A stretch of 64,000 nt of DNA from Chitinophagaceae bacterium (lineage in GTDB: Bacteria > Bacteroidota > Bacteroidia > Chitinophagales > Chitinophagaceae). Positions 23,520 to 32,448 of the stretch are shown piece after piece. Every line of letters begins with the position of its first letter. Within the stretch, counting starts at the first letter, position 1. A program made the translations under genes and the position numbers. The stretch covers positions 1,302,001-1,366,000 of the forward strand of contig JADKAZ010000001.1 in NCBI GenBank assembly GCA_016719015.1. Direction: 5' to 3'. The notes beneath the pieces are model-generated. The model made no database searches. It was not told the origin of the DNA and saw nothing but the letters and a program-made list of their open reading frames with translations.

Positions 23520-24515
23520 ATGGTATTAGTCACAGGCGGTACGGGTTTTCTTGGTTCTTACATCATTAAGCAATTGGTGGAGAAAGGTTATAACGTCCGT
23601 GCCCTGCGGCGCAGCAACAAACTTCCTTTCTGGATAGCAAAAGAAATTTTGGAAAAAGTTGAATGGGTGGAGGGAGACGTACTTGATGTTATAGCGTTAG
23701 AAAATGCAATGAATGGTGTTGACACAATTATACATTCAGCAGCCATTGTCTCTTTTGCCACCAAAGACCGGAAAGAAATGTACCAGGTGAATGTGGAAGG
23801 AACAGCTAATGTAGTAAATATAGCGTTGGAAAAAAATGTGCGACGATTGGTACATATCAGTTCCGTGGCAGCATTGGGCAGAACTGCCAACGGCGGTCAT
23901 GTAAATGAAGAAAAAAAATGGGAAGAAAGTAAGGTCAATACACATTATGCAAAGAGTAAATTCAAAGCTGAGTTGCAGGTGTGGCGAGGAATCAGTGAGG
24001 GATTAGAAGCCGTTATACTAAACCCCAGCACCATTCTTGGTTATGGCGACTGGCATAGCAGCAGCTGTGCTATTTTCAAAAGTGTGCATGATGGATTTAA
24101 TTGGTACACACCAGGCATTAACGGTTTTGTAGATGTGGAAGATGTGGCAAAAGCTACCATCGTGTTAATGGAAAGCACTATCAACGAGCAGCGTTTTATT
24201 GTTAATGGCGATTCATGGACTTTTAAAAAATTACAGGATACGATTGCAGATGGGTTTTCAAAAAAACGTCCGGCTAGAAAAACTACTCCCTTCCTGTTGG
24301 GGGTAGCCTGGCGAATGGAAAAATTGAAATCGTTATTCACCCGTAAAAAACCATTGCTTACAAAGGAGAGTGCCCGGGTGGCACAAAGCCAGACCTGGTT
24401 TGAAAATGATAAAATACTCAAGGCCCTGCAGGGTTTTTCCTTTACTCCGCTGGAAGAAACCATCAAAAAGGCTTGCGAAAAGTACACTGGCACTATTAAT
24501 ACGGTGCAACCATAA
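23520..24515 (+). CDS. NAD-dependent epimerase/dehydratase (extended SDR)
   Basis: The 331 residues carry the N-terminal nucleotide-binding motif VTGGTGFLGSYI (residues 4-15), the extended-SDR segment HSAAIVSF and YAKSKFKAE as the catalytic YxxxK. The family acts on nucleotide sugars, flavonoids or related hydroxyl/keto compounds. The substrate here is unknown. It resembles NAD(P)-dependent oxidoreductases of the dihydroflavonol-reductase-like type common in Bacteroidota. Confidence 0.9.
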   Translation: MVLVTGGTGFLGSYIIKQLVEKGYNVRALRRSNKLPFWIAKEILEKVEWVEGDVLDVIALENAMNGVDTIIHSAAIVSFATKDRKEMYQVNVEGTANVVNIALEKNVRRLVHISSVAALGRTANGGHVNEEKKWEESKVNTHYAKSKFKAELQVWRGISEGLEAVILNPSTILGYGDWHSSSCAIFKSVHDGFNWYTPGINGFVDVEDVAKATIVLMESTINEQRFIVNGDSWTFKKLQDTIADGFSKKRPARKTTPFLLGVAWRMEKLKSLFTRKKPLLTKESARVAQSQTWFENDKILKALQGFSFTPLEETIKKACEKYTGTINTVQP

Positions 24516-24552
24516 CCATTGAGTCAGTATCTTTAATCGGCAATCTATATCT

Positions 24553-25674
24553 ATGCAAAAAATTCGTTTCGCTTTCCTTTTCCTGCTTTGCGGGTTTTCG
24601 TTTATTAGCCATGCTCAATTTGTAGTTACAGGTACTGTATTAGATTCAACAACCCGTGAGCCACTAACACCGGCTTCTGTATTTTGCCAAAACACTACAT
24701 TAGGCACCGTTACTAATAAGCAAGGGGAATTTTCCATCTCCCTGAAGTCTGGTGGATACGACCTGATATTCAGTTATACCGGTTATCAAACACAAACCGT
24801 CCGGGTAACAGAAAACAATAAATTGGAGATATTATTAATAAAGGAGGATAAAAGCCTTGGTGAAGTGGTTTTAAAAAATTCTTATGAAGTAACCGATGGC
24901 TGGGAAAAATATGGCGACTTTTTTACCAAAAATTTTATTGGCTCCACTCCTAATGCTGCACAATGTGTGCTGACCAATCCGGAAGTATTAAAATTTTTCT
25001 TTTATAAGAAAACGAACCGGTTAAAGGTGCTTGCAACAGAAGCATTGCAAATTTCCAATAAGGCATTGGGATATAACCTGCGTTACCAGCTTGATTCATT
25101 TGTTTACTATTACAATACAAATATTAATTCTTACCGGGGTTATTGTCTCTATACAGAAATGGAAGGGGAAGATAGTCTGAAAACAGTTTGGGCTGCCAGA
25201 AGAGCTAAAACTTATGATGGCTCAAAACTTCATTTTATGCGCAGCTATTATGACAGCATTTTGCTGGATGATGGATGGATAATTGATATGCTGGACGAAA
25301 AAAACGACAAAAAATTTAATAAAGTACAAGATGTATATGATAGCAGTTATTATAATGTAATTTTTAATACAGTTGATAGCCTTGGGGCGGATAGTGTGGT
25401 GCATACGGTTGTTACCGGGTCGGGTGAAGTAGAAATATATTATCCCCGAAAAATAAGTGTTACCTATATCAAACGCAGCCCCGAAAAGGAGTACCTGTCA
25501 ATAATGAAATTGCCCAAAAATACACCCTATCAAATTTCTTATATTGACATTAAAGACTGGATTGCGATCACACAAAACGGATATTATTACAACCAAAAAG
25601 ATTGGGTAAACCAGGGCTACTGGAGCTGGAAGAATATAGCAGATCTATTGCCGTATGATTATGTGCCGGATTAG
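24553..25674 (+). CDS. Secreted protein with carboxypeptidase-regulatory-like (CarboxypepD_reg) domain
   Basis: The 373-residue protein has a signal peptide (MQKIRFAFLFLLCGFSFISHAQ region) followed by a beta-sandwich (GTVLDSTTREPLTPASVFC ... YDLIFSYTGYQTQTVRV), the fold found at the N-terminus of SusC/TonB receptors. There is no TonB plug or barrel after it. The rest (about 110-373) is rich in Tyr and Asp and unassigned. It is a small exported or surface protein, possibly one that binds ligand near the outer membrane. Confidence 0.78.
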   Translation: MQKIRFAFLFLLCGFSFISHAQFVVTGTVLDSTTREPLTPASVFCQNTTLGTVTNKQGEFSISLKSGGYDLIFSYTGYQTQTVRVTENNKLEILLIKEDKSLGEVVLKNSYEVTDGWEKYGDFFTKNFIGSTPNAAQCVLTNPEVLKFFFYKKTNRLKVLATEALQISNKALGYNLRYQLDSFVYYYNTNINSYRGYCLYTEMEGEDSLKTVWAARRAKTYDGSKLHFMRSYYDSILLDDGWIIDMLDEKNDKKFNKVQDVYDSSYYNVIFNTVDSLGADSVVHTVVTGSGEVEIYYPRKISVTYIKRSPEKEYLSIMKLPKNTPYQISYIDIKDWIAITQNGYYYNQKDWVNQGYWSWKNIADLLPYDYVPD

Positions 25675-25675
25675 A

Positions 25676-25775
25676 AGAACTAAGATTTACCCGATTATTG
25701 AAGATTAAAATGAAAAATGGTAGCACTTCTATTTTTTATTCCGCTAAATCCATTTAAATCCTTCTAATCGTAGTT
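25676..25775. repeat. Inverted repeat between convergent genes
   Basis: AGAACTAAGATTTA (25678-25691) is inverted, with one mismatch and one gap, as TAATCGTAGTTCT (25766-25778 region). It fills the gap between two convergent genes and could act as a two-way transcript end. Confidence 0.4.
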
Positions 25776-26717
25776 CTATTTCATCACCTTTTCCCACAAC
25801 TGTGGTATTCTTTTTATCCAGACAAATTCTTTCATTTTTTCTCTTGCATCTTCCACCGGAGATCCGAAATACACCTTTCCCCCGGCTATAGAATCTTTCA
25901 CTCCGCTTTGGGCATACACGATAGCGTCTTTTCCAATGGTCAGTGTTTTACTAACACCCACCTGCCCCCACAAAATCACATTGTCTTCAATAGTAGTGGC
26001 TCCGGCTATACCCACCTGTCCGGCAAAAAGACAATTCTTACCTACTACCGTATCATGCCCGATATGAATGAGATTATCCAGTTTAGTTCCGGCGCCAATG
26101 ATAGTGTCATGACTTACTCCCCTGTCAATGGAGCAGTTAGCTCCTATTTCCACCCCATTTTCTATCAGTACTCTTCCGCAACTGGTCATTTTTTTATAGT
26201 GAATTTCCCGGTTGGTTTTCTTATTATAATAAAAGGCATCGCTGCCGATTACTGTGCCGGCCTGGATAATAACATCATCACCAAGTATACAATGATCGAG
26301 GATAGTTACATTGGGATGAATGATACAATCCTTTCCAACGATTACATGGTTGCCAATATAAGCACCGGGCATTACAACAGTCCCTTCGCCAATTACGGCA
26401 GTATCACTTATCGATTTCATAGAAGGTGTAAAGGGACGATAGAAGTTTACAATCTTCAGATAAGCTTCAAAGGGCTCATCAACTACCAATAAAGCTTTTC
26501 CATCGGGGCAATCCGCTTTCTTATTAATAATAATATATGTAGCCGCTGAATTGATACAGGTATCGTAATACTTTGGGTGATCAACAAACACTAAATCACC
26601 CTTCTCTACTTTGTGTATTTCATTAATACCGGTGGCATTCCCTTTTTTATTTCCAATCACTTCAGCACCGATCAACTGTGCAATTGTTGTTACCGGAACA
26701 GGTTTTTCAAATCTCAT
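25776..26717 (-). CDS. lpxD: UDP-3-O-acylglucosamine N-acyltransferase, LpxD type
   Basis: The enzyme adds the N-linked 3-hydroxyacyl chain in lipid A synthesis. The 313 residues have an N-terminal uridine-binding-type domain (about 1-95) and a left-handed beta-helix of hexapeptide repeats (from about VIGEGTVVMPGAYIGNHV to residue 290). The HIGHD-type segment near NLIHIGHDTVVG contains the catalytic-histidine position. Start 26717 (MRFEKPVPV) is supported by TACCTTTG at 26733-26740. It is separate from other lpx genes, and Bacteroidota often carry more than one LpxD-like protein, so it may be the paralogue. Confidence 0.88.
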   Translation of the reverse strand: MRFEKPVPVTTIAQLIGAEVIGNKKGNATGINEIHKVEKGDLVFVDHPKYYDTCINSAATYIIINKKADCPDGKALLVVDEPFEAYLKIVNFYRPFTPSMKSISDTAVIGEGTVVMPGAYIGNHVIVGKDCIIHPNVTILDHCILGDDVIIQAGTVIGSDAFYYNKKTNREIHYKKMTSCGRVLIENGVEIGANCSIDRGVSHDTIIGAGTKLDNLIHIGHDTVVGKNCLFAGQVGIAGATTIEDNVILWGQVGVSKTLTIGKDAIVYAQSGVKDSIAGGKVYFGSPVEDAREKMKEFVWIKRIPQLWEKVMK

Positions 26718-26732
26718 ACAGACAAATTTTAT

Positions 26733-26740
26733 CAAAGGTA
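26733..26740 (-). promoter_or_regulatory. TAnnTTTG -7 box of the lpxD-like gene
   Basis: TACCTTTG on the minus strand puts transcription start about 10 nt ahead of the ATG at 26717 and confirms that start over the Met at 26735. Confidence 0.5.
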
Positions 26741-27053
26741 ATGACCTTGCAAATGGCTTATATCGTCAAAAACATGTGTTTTTATACTTTCATGCAGCTA
26801 CAATCAATATTTTTTAAAAAACATTTTTAGGGTTAAAAACAGCCATATAATCAAAACCAATACCAGGTATCAGCGTACTGTAAAACAAAAAAACTATTGT
26901 AAATGTAAAAAAACTTAAAAAATACAATCTGATGAAATGCTTGCCAGTAAAGCATTTTATCGATAGCGAAAAAAATAAATGGATAAAAATAAATAGATAG
27001 ATATTTTTTAAAACAATAAGCCGATAACAAATCAATAGTGGAAGGCTATTGGT

Positions 27054-27062
27054 TTATCCACA
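27054..27062 (+). promoter_or_regulatory. DnaA-box match TTATCCACA
   Basis: This is a perfect consensus DnaA box. It ends 40 bp before the -33 element of the second candidate sRNA promoter, in the same relation as the box ahead of the first unit. No box cluster or AT-rich unwinding array makes it an origin. Confidence 0.4.
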
Positions 27063-27102
27063 GTTAAATGTAAAATGTTAATAAAATAGTTTGGAAATAT
27101 TT

Positions 27103-27132
27103 TTTGGTTAAACAAAATTCTTTTTAATATTG
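27103..27132 (+). promoter_or_regulatory. Bacteroidota-type promoter of candidate sRNA 2
   Basis: TTTG (27103-27106), an 18-bp spacer, then TAATATTG (27125-27132), 7 of 8 to TAnnTTTG. The spacer length is identical to that of the promoter at 3150-3179. Predicted transcription start is about 27138. Confidence 0.55.
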
Positions 27133-27137
27133 TGTAG

Positions 27138-27209
27138 GGAAATTTATTTCCCGGTACTTACTAACCCATCCATATATTATCCCTTCGCTTACTACGGAGG
27201 GATTTTTTT
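27138..27209 (+). ncRNA. Candidate small RNA 2 (about 72 nt)
   Basis: The presumptive transcript has three parts: a 5' hairpin (GGGAAA/TTTCCC, 27137-27152), an open segment TACTTACTAACCCAT (27155-27169) and a terminator hairpin whose 7-base loop is CTTACTA (27188-27194). The open segment is an exact 15-nt complement of the one in the candidate RNA at 3185-3236. The loop repeats the 7-base core of that segment. No ORF is possible. Ends are inferred from promoter and terminator only. Confidence 0.5.
27179..27209 (+). terminator. Intrinsic terminator of candidate sRNA 2
   Basis: ATCCCTTCG pairs with CGGAGGGAT (9 bp, one G-U) around loop CTTACTA and is followed by seven T. Confidence 0.85.
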
Positions 27210-27409
27210 ATGCCCTTCTCTCTCTTGAATGAAAAAAAGTATTTCAAAAATATTTTTTTAACGCCGCCATATCATCCGGTATAGCGAAACAGGGGTTATT
27301 GCTTTACAAAATTCTCCTATCGAATTAAAGAGCCCTGGCTCGTCATAACTTTCATTCCGTTAATAGTCAATAAATAAAAATACCTTTACTCAACTCTAAA
27401 AATAAATGC

Positions 27410-28285
27410 ATGCTCAAATCAATGACCGGTTTTGGAAGGGCCGAAAAAAATGTGGGTGATAAAACTTTTTTGGTTGACATTAAATCACTCAACGGAAAGC
27501 AATTTGAATTGCAATTAAAAATGCCGGCTATTTTAAGACCTTTTGAATTTGATATCCGCCGTATACTTTCTGAAAAATTGAGTCGTGGTAGTGTTGATTG
27601 CAGCATCAGTTTGAAAGATACGGGCAGCGCCAAGCCAGTTACTATTAATACAGATCTGGCCAAAGCCTATTATAAACCCCTTGCAGAGCTGTCTGCAGCC
27701 CTAAACCTGGATCCTTCGCATATCCTCAGCACACTGGTAAAGTTGCCGGAAGTTATAACCCCAAGCAGCGAGACCCTATCTGATAAGGAATGGATTGATT
27801 TTCAAGCTGTTTTGCAAGGTGCTATTGACCGACTCAACACCCATCGCCTTAATGAAGGGGCTATGATGGAGAAGGATTTGCTTTTACGTATTAATAATAT
27901 AGAGATACAGCAGGCAGAAGTAATCAAACTGGAACCGCTCCGCCAGCAAAAAATCCGGGAAGGAATTACACGGCTGCTGGAAGAAAATGTTGGCAAAGAA
28001 AACTATGATGGCAACCGGCTGGAGCAGGAGCTTATATATTATATAGAGAAGATAGACATTACCGAAGAGCAGGTCAGACTAAAGAATCATTGCGAGTATT
28101 TCAAATCTTTACTTGCTGAAAAAGAGGAAGCGAAGGGAAAGAAACTTTCTTTTATACTCCAGGAAATTGGCCGTGAAATTAATACCACCGGTTCGAAGGC
28201 GTATGACTCAACTATTCAAAAAGCTGTGGTGATGATGAAAGACGAACTGGAGAAAGCGAAAGAGCAGGTTTTAAATGCATTATAG
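27410..28285 (+). CDS. yicC: YicC/YloC family endoribonuclease
   Basis: The 291 residues start MLKSMTGFGRAEK, the family's hallmark N-terminus, and end with the conserved IQKAVVMMKDELEKAKEQVLN helix. The middle is alpha-helical with KKLSFILQEIGREINTTGSK, also diagnostic. YicC-type proteins are RNA endonucleases acting on small RNAs or mRNA in other bacteria. The gene lies immediately downstream of the second sRNA locus, which may be chance. Confidence 0.94.
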   Translation: MLKSMTGFGRAEKNVGDKTFLVDIKSLNGKQFELQLKMPAILRPFEFDIRRILSEKLSRGSVDCSISLKDTGSAKPVTINTDLAKAYYKPLAELSAALNLDPSHILSTLVKLPEVITPSSETLSDKEWIDFQAVLQGAIDRLNTHRLNEGAMMEKDLLLRINNIEIQQAEVIKLEPLRQQKIREGITRLLEENVGKENYDGNRLEQELIYYIEKIDITEEQVRLKNHCEYFKSLLAEKEEAKGKKLSFILQEIGREINTTGSKAYDSTIQKAVVMMKDELEKAKEQVLNAL

Positions 28286-28333
28286 AAAATTGGTAAGACA
28301 GTTGCTAGGTCTGCAAAATCATCACTTCTTGAT

Positions 28334-28341
28334 TACATTTG
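28334..28341 (+). promoter_or_regulatory. TAnnTTTG -7 box of gldH
   Basis: TACATTTG ends 13 bp before the TTG start of gldH at 28355, predicting a leader of about 7 nt. Confidence 0.45.
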
Positions 28342-28354
28342 CAAAAACATTTTC

Positions 28355-28849
28355 TTGAAAAGATTTAAGCACACTGGTCTTATTGCTTTAACAGCTTATT
28401 GCCTGCAACTGGCAATCGTTTCCTGCAACACAATTGACCTCTATGAAAAGTCTGTTTCTATCCCCGGTCATTCCTGGAAAAGTGATTACAAACCTTCATT
28501 TACTTTCACCATAAAAGACATTTCCTCACCCTACCAGCTTTTTGTTGTGCTCCGGCATAATGATAAATACAGCTTCAATAATATTTATCTCAATATCAGT
28601 ACCCGGCAACCGGACCAGGATAGTATACAGACTGCCCGGTATGATTTACGCCTGGCTACTGATAATGAAGGTTGGCTGGCCAGCGGCATGGACGATATTT
28701 ATGAACATCGTATTCAACTAACACCAACGGGGGGAGAATTTTATTTCAAGAAACCTGGCAATTATACTTTCAGTATTGAACAGATTATGCGGGAAAATCC
28801 GCTAAACAATGTGCTGAATGTAGGCCTTCGCCTTGAAAAGAAACAATAA
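28355..28849 (+). CDS. gldH: Gliding motility lipoprotein GldH
   Basis: GldH is an outer-membrane lipoprotein needed with other Gld proteins for gliding motility and type IX secretion in Bacteroidota. The 164 residues have a lipobox ending in IVSC (C24), then the GldH body (LYEKSVSIPGHSWKSDYKP, FTFTIKDISSPYQLFVVLRH). There is no ATG in the N-terminal region. The start is TTG at 28355, since this gives a proper lipoprotein signal and lies right after the -7 box. Gliding may have been lost while secretion persists. Confidence 0.85.
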   Translation: MKRFKHTGLIALTAYCLQLAIVSCNTIDLYEKSVSIPGHSWKSDYKPSFTFTIKDISSPYQLFVVLRHNDKYSFNNIYLNISTRQPDQDSIQTARYDLRLATDNEGWLASGMDDIYEHRIQLTPTGGEFYFKKPGNYTFSIEQIMRENPLNNVLNVGLRLEKKQ

Positions 28850-28880
28850 TACCAAAGTTGAATAACCACATCTTTGCTGT

Positions 28881-29870
28881 ATGCCTGATGTTACCCGCAA
28901 AAGATTACGCCGAACTACCTTTATTTACTGGATGCTGCTATGCTATATAATAGCAGCACTGGCCTGGTGGTTCATATCACTCGAAAAACAAAACAAACAG
29001 ATAGCGGACCTCCAATATAAATCTGTGGCCATTGAAAAAGACTCTTTGTCACATCCAGGACTTGGAGATAAAGTTTTCGCTATTGATAAGGAGACGAAAA
29101 GAAATACCAGAAAATATATTGCCGAAGGAATAACTTTTTTTATACTGATTATGATCGGTGCTGCTTTCGTATACCGTTCTGTCCGCAGACAGTTTAAGCT
29201 GCAACAACAACAGCAGAATTTCATGATGGCCGTTACTCATGAATTAAAAACCCCCATCTCTGTGGCCAAATTAAACCTGGAAACGTTGCAGAAATACAAC
29301 CTCGACCCTGAAAAGCAAAAAAAATTACTGCGCAATACTTTAGATGAAACAGCCCGGTTAAATTTTTTAACCAATAATATTCTGGTAGCTTCACAATTGG
29401 AGAGGAATACAAGTAAATCATCACAGGAAGAACTTGACCTTTCTACGCTGCTTAAAGATTGCCTGCATGATTTCCGGAACCGATTCCCCGACAGGATTAT
29501 TAAAGAAGATATAGAAGCGGATGCTGATGTGAAAGGAGATGCTTTGCTCTTACAAATGCTTATCAACAATCTTTTGGAAAATGCCATTAAATATTCTCCT
29601 AAAGAGAGCCCGGTAACAGCAATACTAAAGAAATACAGATCCGGCATCGAATTGCAGGTAAAAGATGAAGGGCCGGGTATTGATGATGAAGAAAAGAAAA
29701 GAATATTCACAAAATTCTATCGTATCGGCAATGAGGCTACCCGTAAAACGCAGGGTACCGGTCTTGGCCTGTACCTTTGCCGGAAAATAGCCCGGGATCA
29801 CAATGGCGACATTTCGGTGACAAACAATGAACCACGGGGCAGTAATTTCGTTGTCATTTTTAAATTATGA
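28881..29870 (+). CDS. Sensor histidine kinase
   Basis: The 329-residue kinase has two membrane segments (about 14-33 and 83-98) around a small periplasmic loop, a DHp helix with phospho-acceptor H120 in AVTHELKTPIS, and a HATPase domain with NNLLENAIKYS, DEGPGI and GTGLGLYL. It overlaps the response regulator by 4 bp. The signal is unknown; the short sensor loop suggests an envelope or membrane-state stimulus. It follows gldH by 31 bp. Confidence 0.96.
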   Translation: MPDVTRKRLRRTTFIYWMLLCYIIAALAWWFISLEKQNKQIADLQYKSVAIEKDSLSHPGLGDKVFAIDKETKRNTRKYIAEGITFFILIMIGAAFVYRSVRRQFKLQQQQQNFMMAVTHELKTPISVAKLNLETLQKYNLDPEKQKKLLRNTLDETARLNFLTNNILVASQLERNTSKSSQEELDLSTLLKDCLHDFRNRFPDRIIKEDIEADADVKGDALLLQMLINNLLENAIKYSPKESPVTAILKKYRSGIELQVKDEGPGIDDEEKKRIFTKFYRIGNEATRKTQGTGLGLYLCRKIARDHNGDISVTNNEPRGSNFVVIFKL

Positions 29871-30574
29871 GTGCAGAAAGAAAAACATCCATTTTATTAG
29901 TGGAAGATGAAGAGAATCTCCATGAAGCGCTGAAGCTGAACCTGGAGCTGGAAGATTATGAAGTAACCTCAGCATTCGATGGAGCTGCCGCATTAAAAGC
30001 TGTAGAGGGTGAATATTTCGACCTTATTATCCTCGATGTGATGTTACCGGAAATGGATGGCATCAATGTTACAGAAACCATCCGTCTCAACAATAATGAG
30101 GTACCGATATTGATTCTAAGTGCCAGGAACAGCAGTGCTGACAGGGTGTTGGGATTAAAAAAGGGGGCCGATGATTACCTGACCAAACCTTTTAACCTGG
30201 AAGAGCTTCTGTTGAGAGTTCACAAACTTATTAATAAGAATAAAAAACTACAGGATAAATCAACTATTGGAGACAACTATTCGTTTGGAGGAAACACTAT
30301 TGACTTTAAGGGGCAGGAAGCAATAAAAAGTTCAGGGGAAAAGATACCTCTCAGTAAAAAAGAAACCATGCTCCTGAAATTGCTGATTGAAAATAAAAAT
30401 GAGGTGGTACCAAGAGAAAAAATATTGCAATCAGTTTGGGGTTATAATGTATATCCAACGACCAGAACTATTGACAACTTTATCCTCAACTTCCGTAAAT
30501 ATTTTGAAGAAGACAGCCGAAACCCCAAATACTTCCATTCTGTAAGGGGTGTTGGATATAAATACTCTGAATAA
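29867..30574 (+). CDS. OmpR/PhoB-family response regulator
   Basis: The 235 residues carry a receiver domain with the acidic pair E13/D14, phospho-acceptor D57 in LILDVMLPEMDG and conserved Lys in YLTKPF, then a winged helix-turn-helix DNA-binding domain ending RGVGYKY. It is the cognate regulator of the kinase it overlaps by 4 bp. It ends 6 bp from the convergent batD. Confidence 0.97.
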   Translation: MSAERKTSILLVEDEENLHEALKLNLELEDYEVTSAFDGAAALKAVEGEYFDLIILDVMLPEMDGINVTETIRLNNNEVPILILSARNSSADRVLGLKKGADDYLTKPFNLEELLLRVHKLINKNKKLQDKSTIGDNYSFGGNTIDFKGQEAIKSSGEKIPLSKKETMLLKLLIENKNEVVPREKILQSVWGYNVYPTTRTIDNFILNFRKYFEEDSRNPKYFHSVRGVGYKYSE

Positions 30575-30580
30575 AATTAT

Positions 30581-32368
30581 TCAACTCTCTGGCGGTTGAA
30601 TAATTTCCAGCACTTCTTTAGTTTCAGACAATATACTTTGTTTGTCCTGCTCTAAGCTGACATTCGTAAACATACCTGCTTCACACTGTTCAAGGACGTG
30701 GAATAACCGTTCCGTTGTATCGCTGGAAATTCCTGCTGTGTTCATTTTTACAACTAATGACCTTTTATTCAGTTCACTGCCGGATAGGTTAAACTGTTCG
30801 CCGGTAAATTGCCAGATAACACTATGGAGTGCTGTATAAAACTGTTTATCTTCTCCTGAAGTCAGCAACTTAACAGGCAACAGCAGCTCTTCTACGGTTG
30901 GCTTAGCAGGTTCCTGGCTTACCGGTATTGTTGTCACAGCCTCTTTTCTGATAAAGATCCAATACAATAATATCAGCAGAACCAGCAATACTACTATTCC
31001 ACCAGCAACTCTGTCAGCTTTTTCACTTCTTTCTGCAATAGATGTTTTATGTTCCGCTACGAACAGTTTCTTTTTGTCTTCATTACTGACAGAAAATTGA
31101 ATATCTTTTGTTGCAGTAGCAGTATAGTTGTTGCTATCTGTGTTGTAAAAAGAAAAATTTACTGGTGCTATTTTGTATGTACCAGCCGATGCACAAACGA
31201 AAGGATAGCGGAATATACGCCGACCGGTTAGCGGTGATTTTGTTTTATCGATTTCGTCTTTTACAACCGGTTCAAACCCTTCCACTCCTACAGGCCATTG
31301 CACAGCAGGTGCATTGATCTGTATAAAGTTTCCTCTCCCGGTAATAGCAATTTCAAGGAATCCCTGCTCATTCTTTGACAGGTTGCTGTTTTGAAGGGTC
31401 GCCGTTATAGTGAACTGCCCTGTTGCTCCTGCAAAATTGGCTGGTTTATTTTTTTCCGGAACAGGTTTTACATTGATAACAACCGGTTCGGTACTGATCG
31501 TTGTTTCAAATACTTCTGTTCCCTCCTTCGGGGTTTCAGTATCATTATTACCGAAAAGACCTTCTACAATTTCCTGTTCTGTTTTTTTATTCACTGCACT
31601 TTTCGAAAACTCGACTTTATTCTTTACTTCCATCGCATCGATCGTATAAATACCAGTCTGTAATGGATATAACTGCACTTTACGAATGGTATGAACATCA
31701 AAATCTTTTCCATTCACTTTTTCCGTAACCATCTCTTTGTCGGCGAGATTCACCATATCATATACTGTAAAGCCATAAAACCCTGGGTTTTTTATAATAT
31801 CTGATTTCGATTCAAGCCTTGAGTATAATTTAAAGGTTGCCAGCACCGGTTCGCCCACATAACAATTTTTTCTATCCACCATTACTTTTACAAAAAGGTT
31901 CTGCCTGATCTTTTCATACCCATTTTCACCAGGTCGTAAAAAATAATCTGAATTGCTGATGCCATTTTCTTTGTTGAATCTCTTAACAGCTTCTTCTTTT
32001 GAAATTACCAGCACCATAGCATCATTACTGCGAATAAGTTTCCCGTTAACAACAATTGTTGCCCCGGGTACTATAAATTTTCCGGGACGCATGGCCTCAA
32101 GGGTGTACACAGCATTGCTAAGAGGTTTTGCTCCATCCGATGTTGAAACAGAGCCCAAATAAATATTGGGACCGGCTACAAAGCGAAAATTTGTAAAGGC
32201 AGGAGGCTTTACATTCATGGTCTTGTCCCCATCTTCAATAATATACTGCACCTGGAAAGATTCGCCGGAAACAACAGGCATTTGCGGCACAATGGTTTTA
32301 AAACTAACCTGTGCCTGTGCTGTTATTGCAAACAAGAGAAGTTTGAATATAAAGGCTGCTTTCTTCAT
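30581..32368 (-). CDS. batD: BatD family protein
   Basis: BatD proteins accompany BatA/B/C von Willebrand-factor proteins and are linked to aerotolerance in Bacteroides. The 595 residues have a signal peptide (MKKAAFIFKLLLFAITAQAQ), several Ig-like beta domains typical of BatD (VPQMPVVSGESFQVQYII, GRGNFIQINAP), a transmembrane helix (about 455-475) and a cytosolic C-terminal domain. No batA, batB or batE is seen in the window, so the gene is apart from its usual cluster. Confidence 0.88.
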   Translation of the reverse strand: MKKAAFIFKLLLFAITAQAQVSFKTIVPQMPVVSGESFQVQYIIEDGDKTMNVKPPAFTNFRFVAGPNIYLGSVSTSDGAKPLSNAVYTLEAMRPGKFIVPGATIVVNGKLIRSNDAMVLVISKEEAVKRFNKENGISNSDYFLRPGENGYEKIRQNLFVKVMVDRKNCYVGEPVLATFKLYSRLESKSDIIKNPGFYGFTVYDMVNLADKEMVTEKVNGKDFDVHTIRKVQLYPLQTGIYTIDAMEVKNKVEFSKSAVNKKTEQEIVEGLFGNNDTETPKEGTEVFETTISTEPVVINVKPVPEKNKPANFAGATGQFTITATLQNSNLSKNEQGFLEIAITGRGNFIQINAPAVQWPVGVEGFEPVVKDEIDKTKSPLTGRRIFRYPFVCASAGTYKIAPVNFSFYNTDSNNYTATATKDIQFSVSNEDKKKLFVAEHKTSIAERSEKADRVAGGIVVLLVLLILLYWIFIRKEAVTTIPVSQEPAKPTVEELLLPVKLLTSGEDKQFYTALHSVIWQFTGEQFNLSGSELNKRSLVVKMNTAGISSDTTERLFHVLEQCEAGMFTNVSLEQDKQSILSETKEVLEIIQPPES

Positions 32369-32448
32369 GAATAATCATACTAAAATAGTACTGCTTTCGC
32401 AGAGGAGAGTTTTAAACTACATCAAAGGGGAAAAGCGGTTTTTAACGG

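Larger units (their letters stand above)
26718..27409. other. Long AT-rich intergenic region with a second candidate sRNA
   Basis: About 690 bases with no convincing coding sequence; its apparent ORFs are AT-rich and have no family pattern. It holds the lpxD promoter (26733-26740), a repeat of ATATTTTTTAAAA (26809 and 27001 areas), a weak hairpin CAATAG/CTATTG (27033-27051), the DnaA-box match (27054-27062), the promoter, the short RNA and its terminator. 27210-27409 is upstream DNA of yicC with TACCTTTA (27391-27398). Confidence 0.6.

Noticed and set aside
26814..27035. Reverse-strand AT-rich ORF in the second intergenic region
   Set aside because: Phe/Leu/Ile-rich translation of AT-rich DNA with no motif; overlaps no promoter and has no homology cue.
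27054..27062. Replication origin at the DnaA box
   Set aside because: Only a single box, no cluster, no dnaA/dnaN or typical unwinding region nearby.
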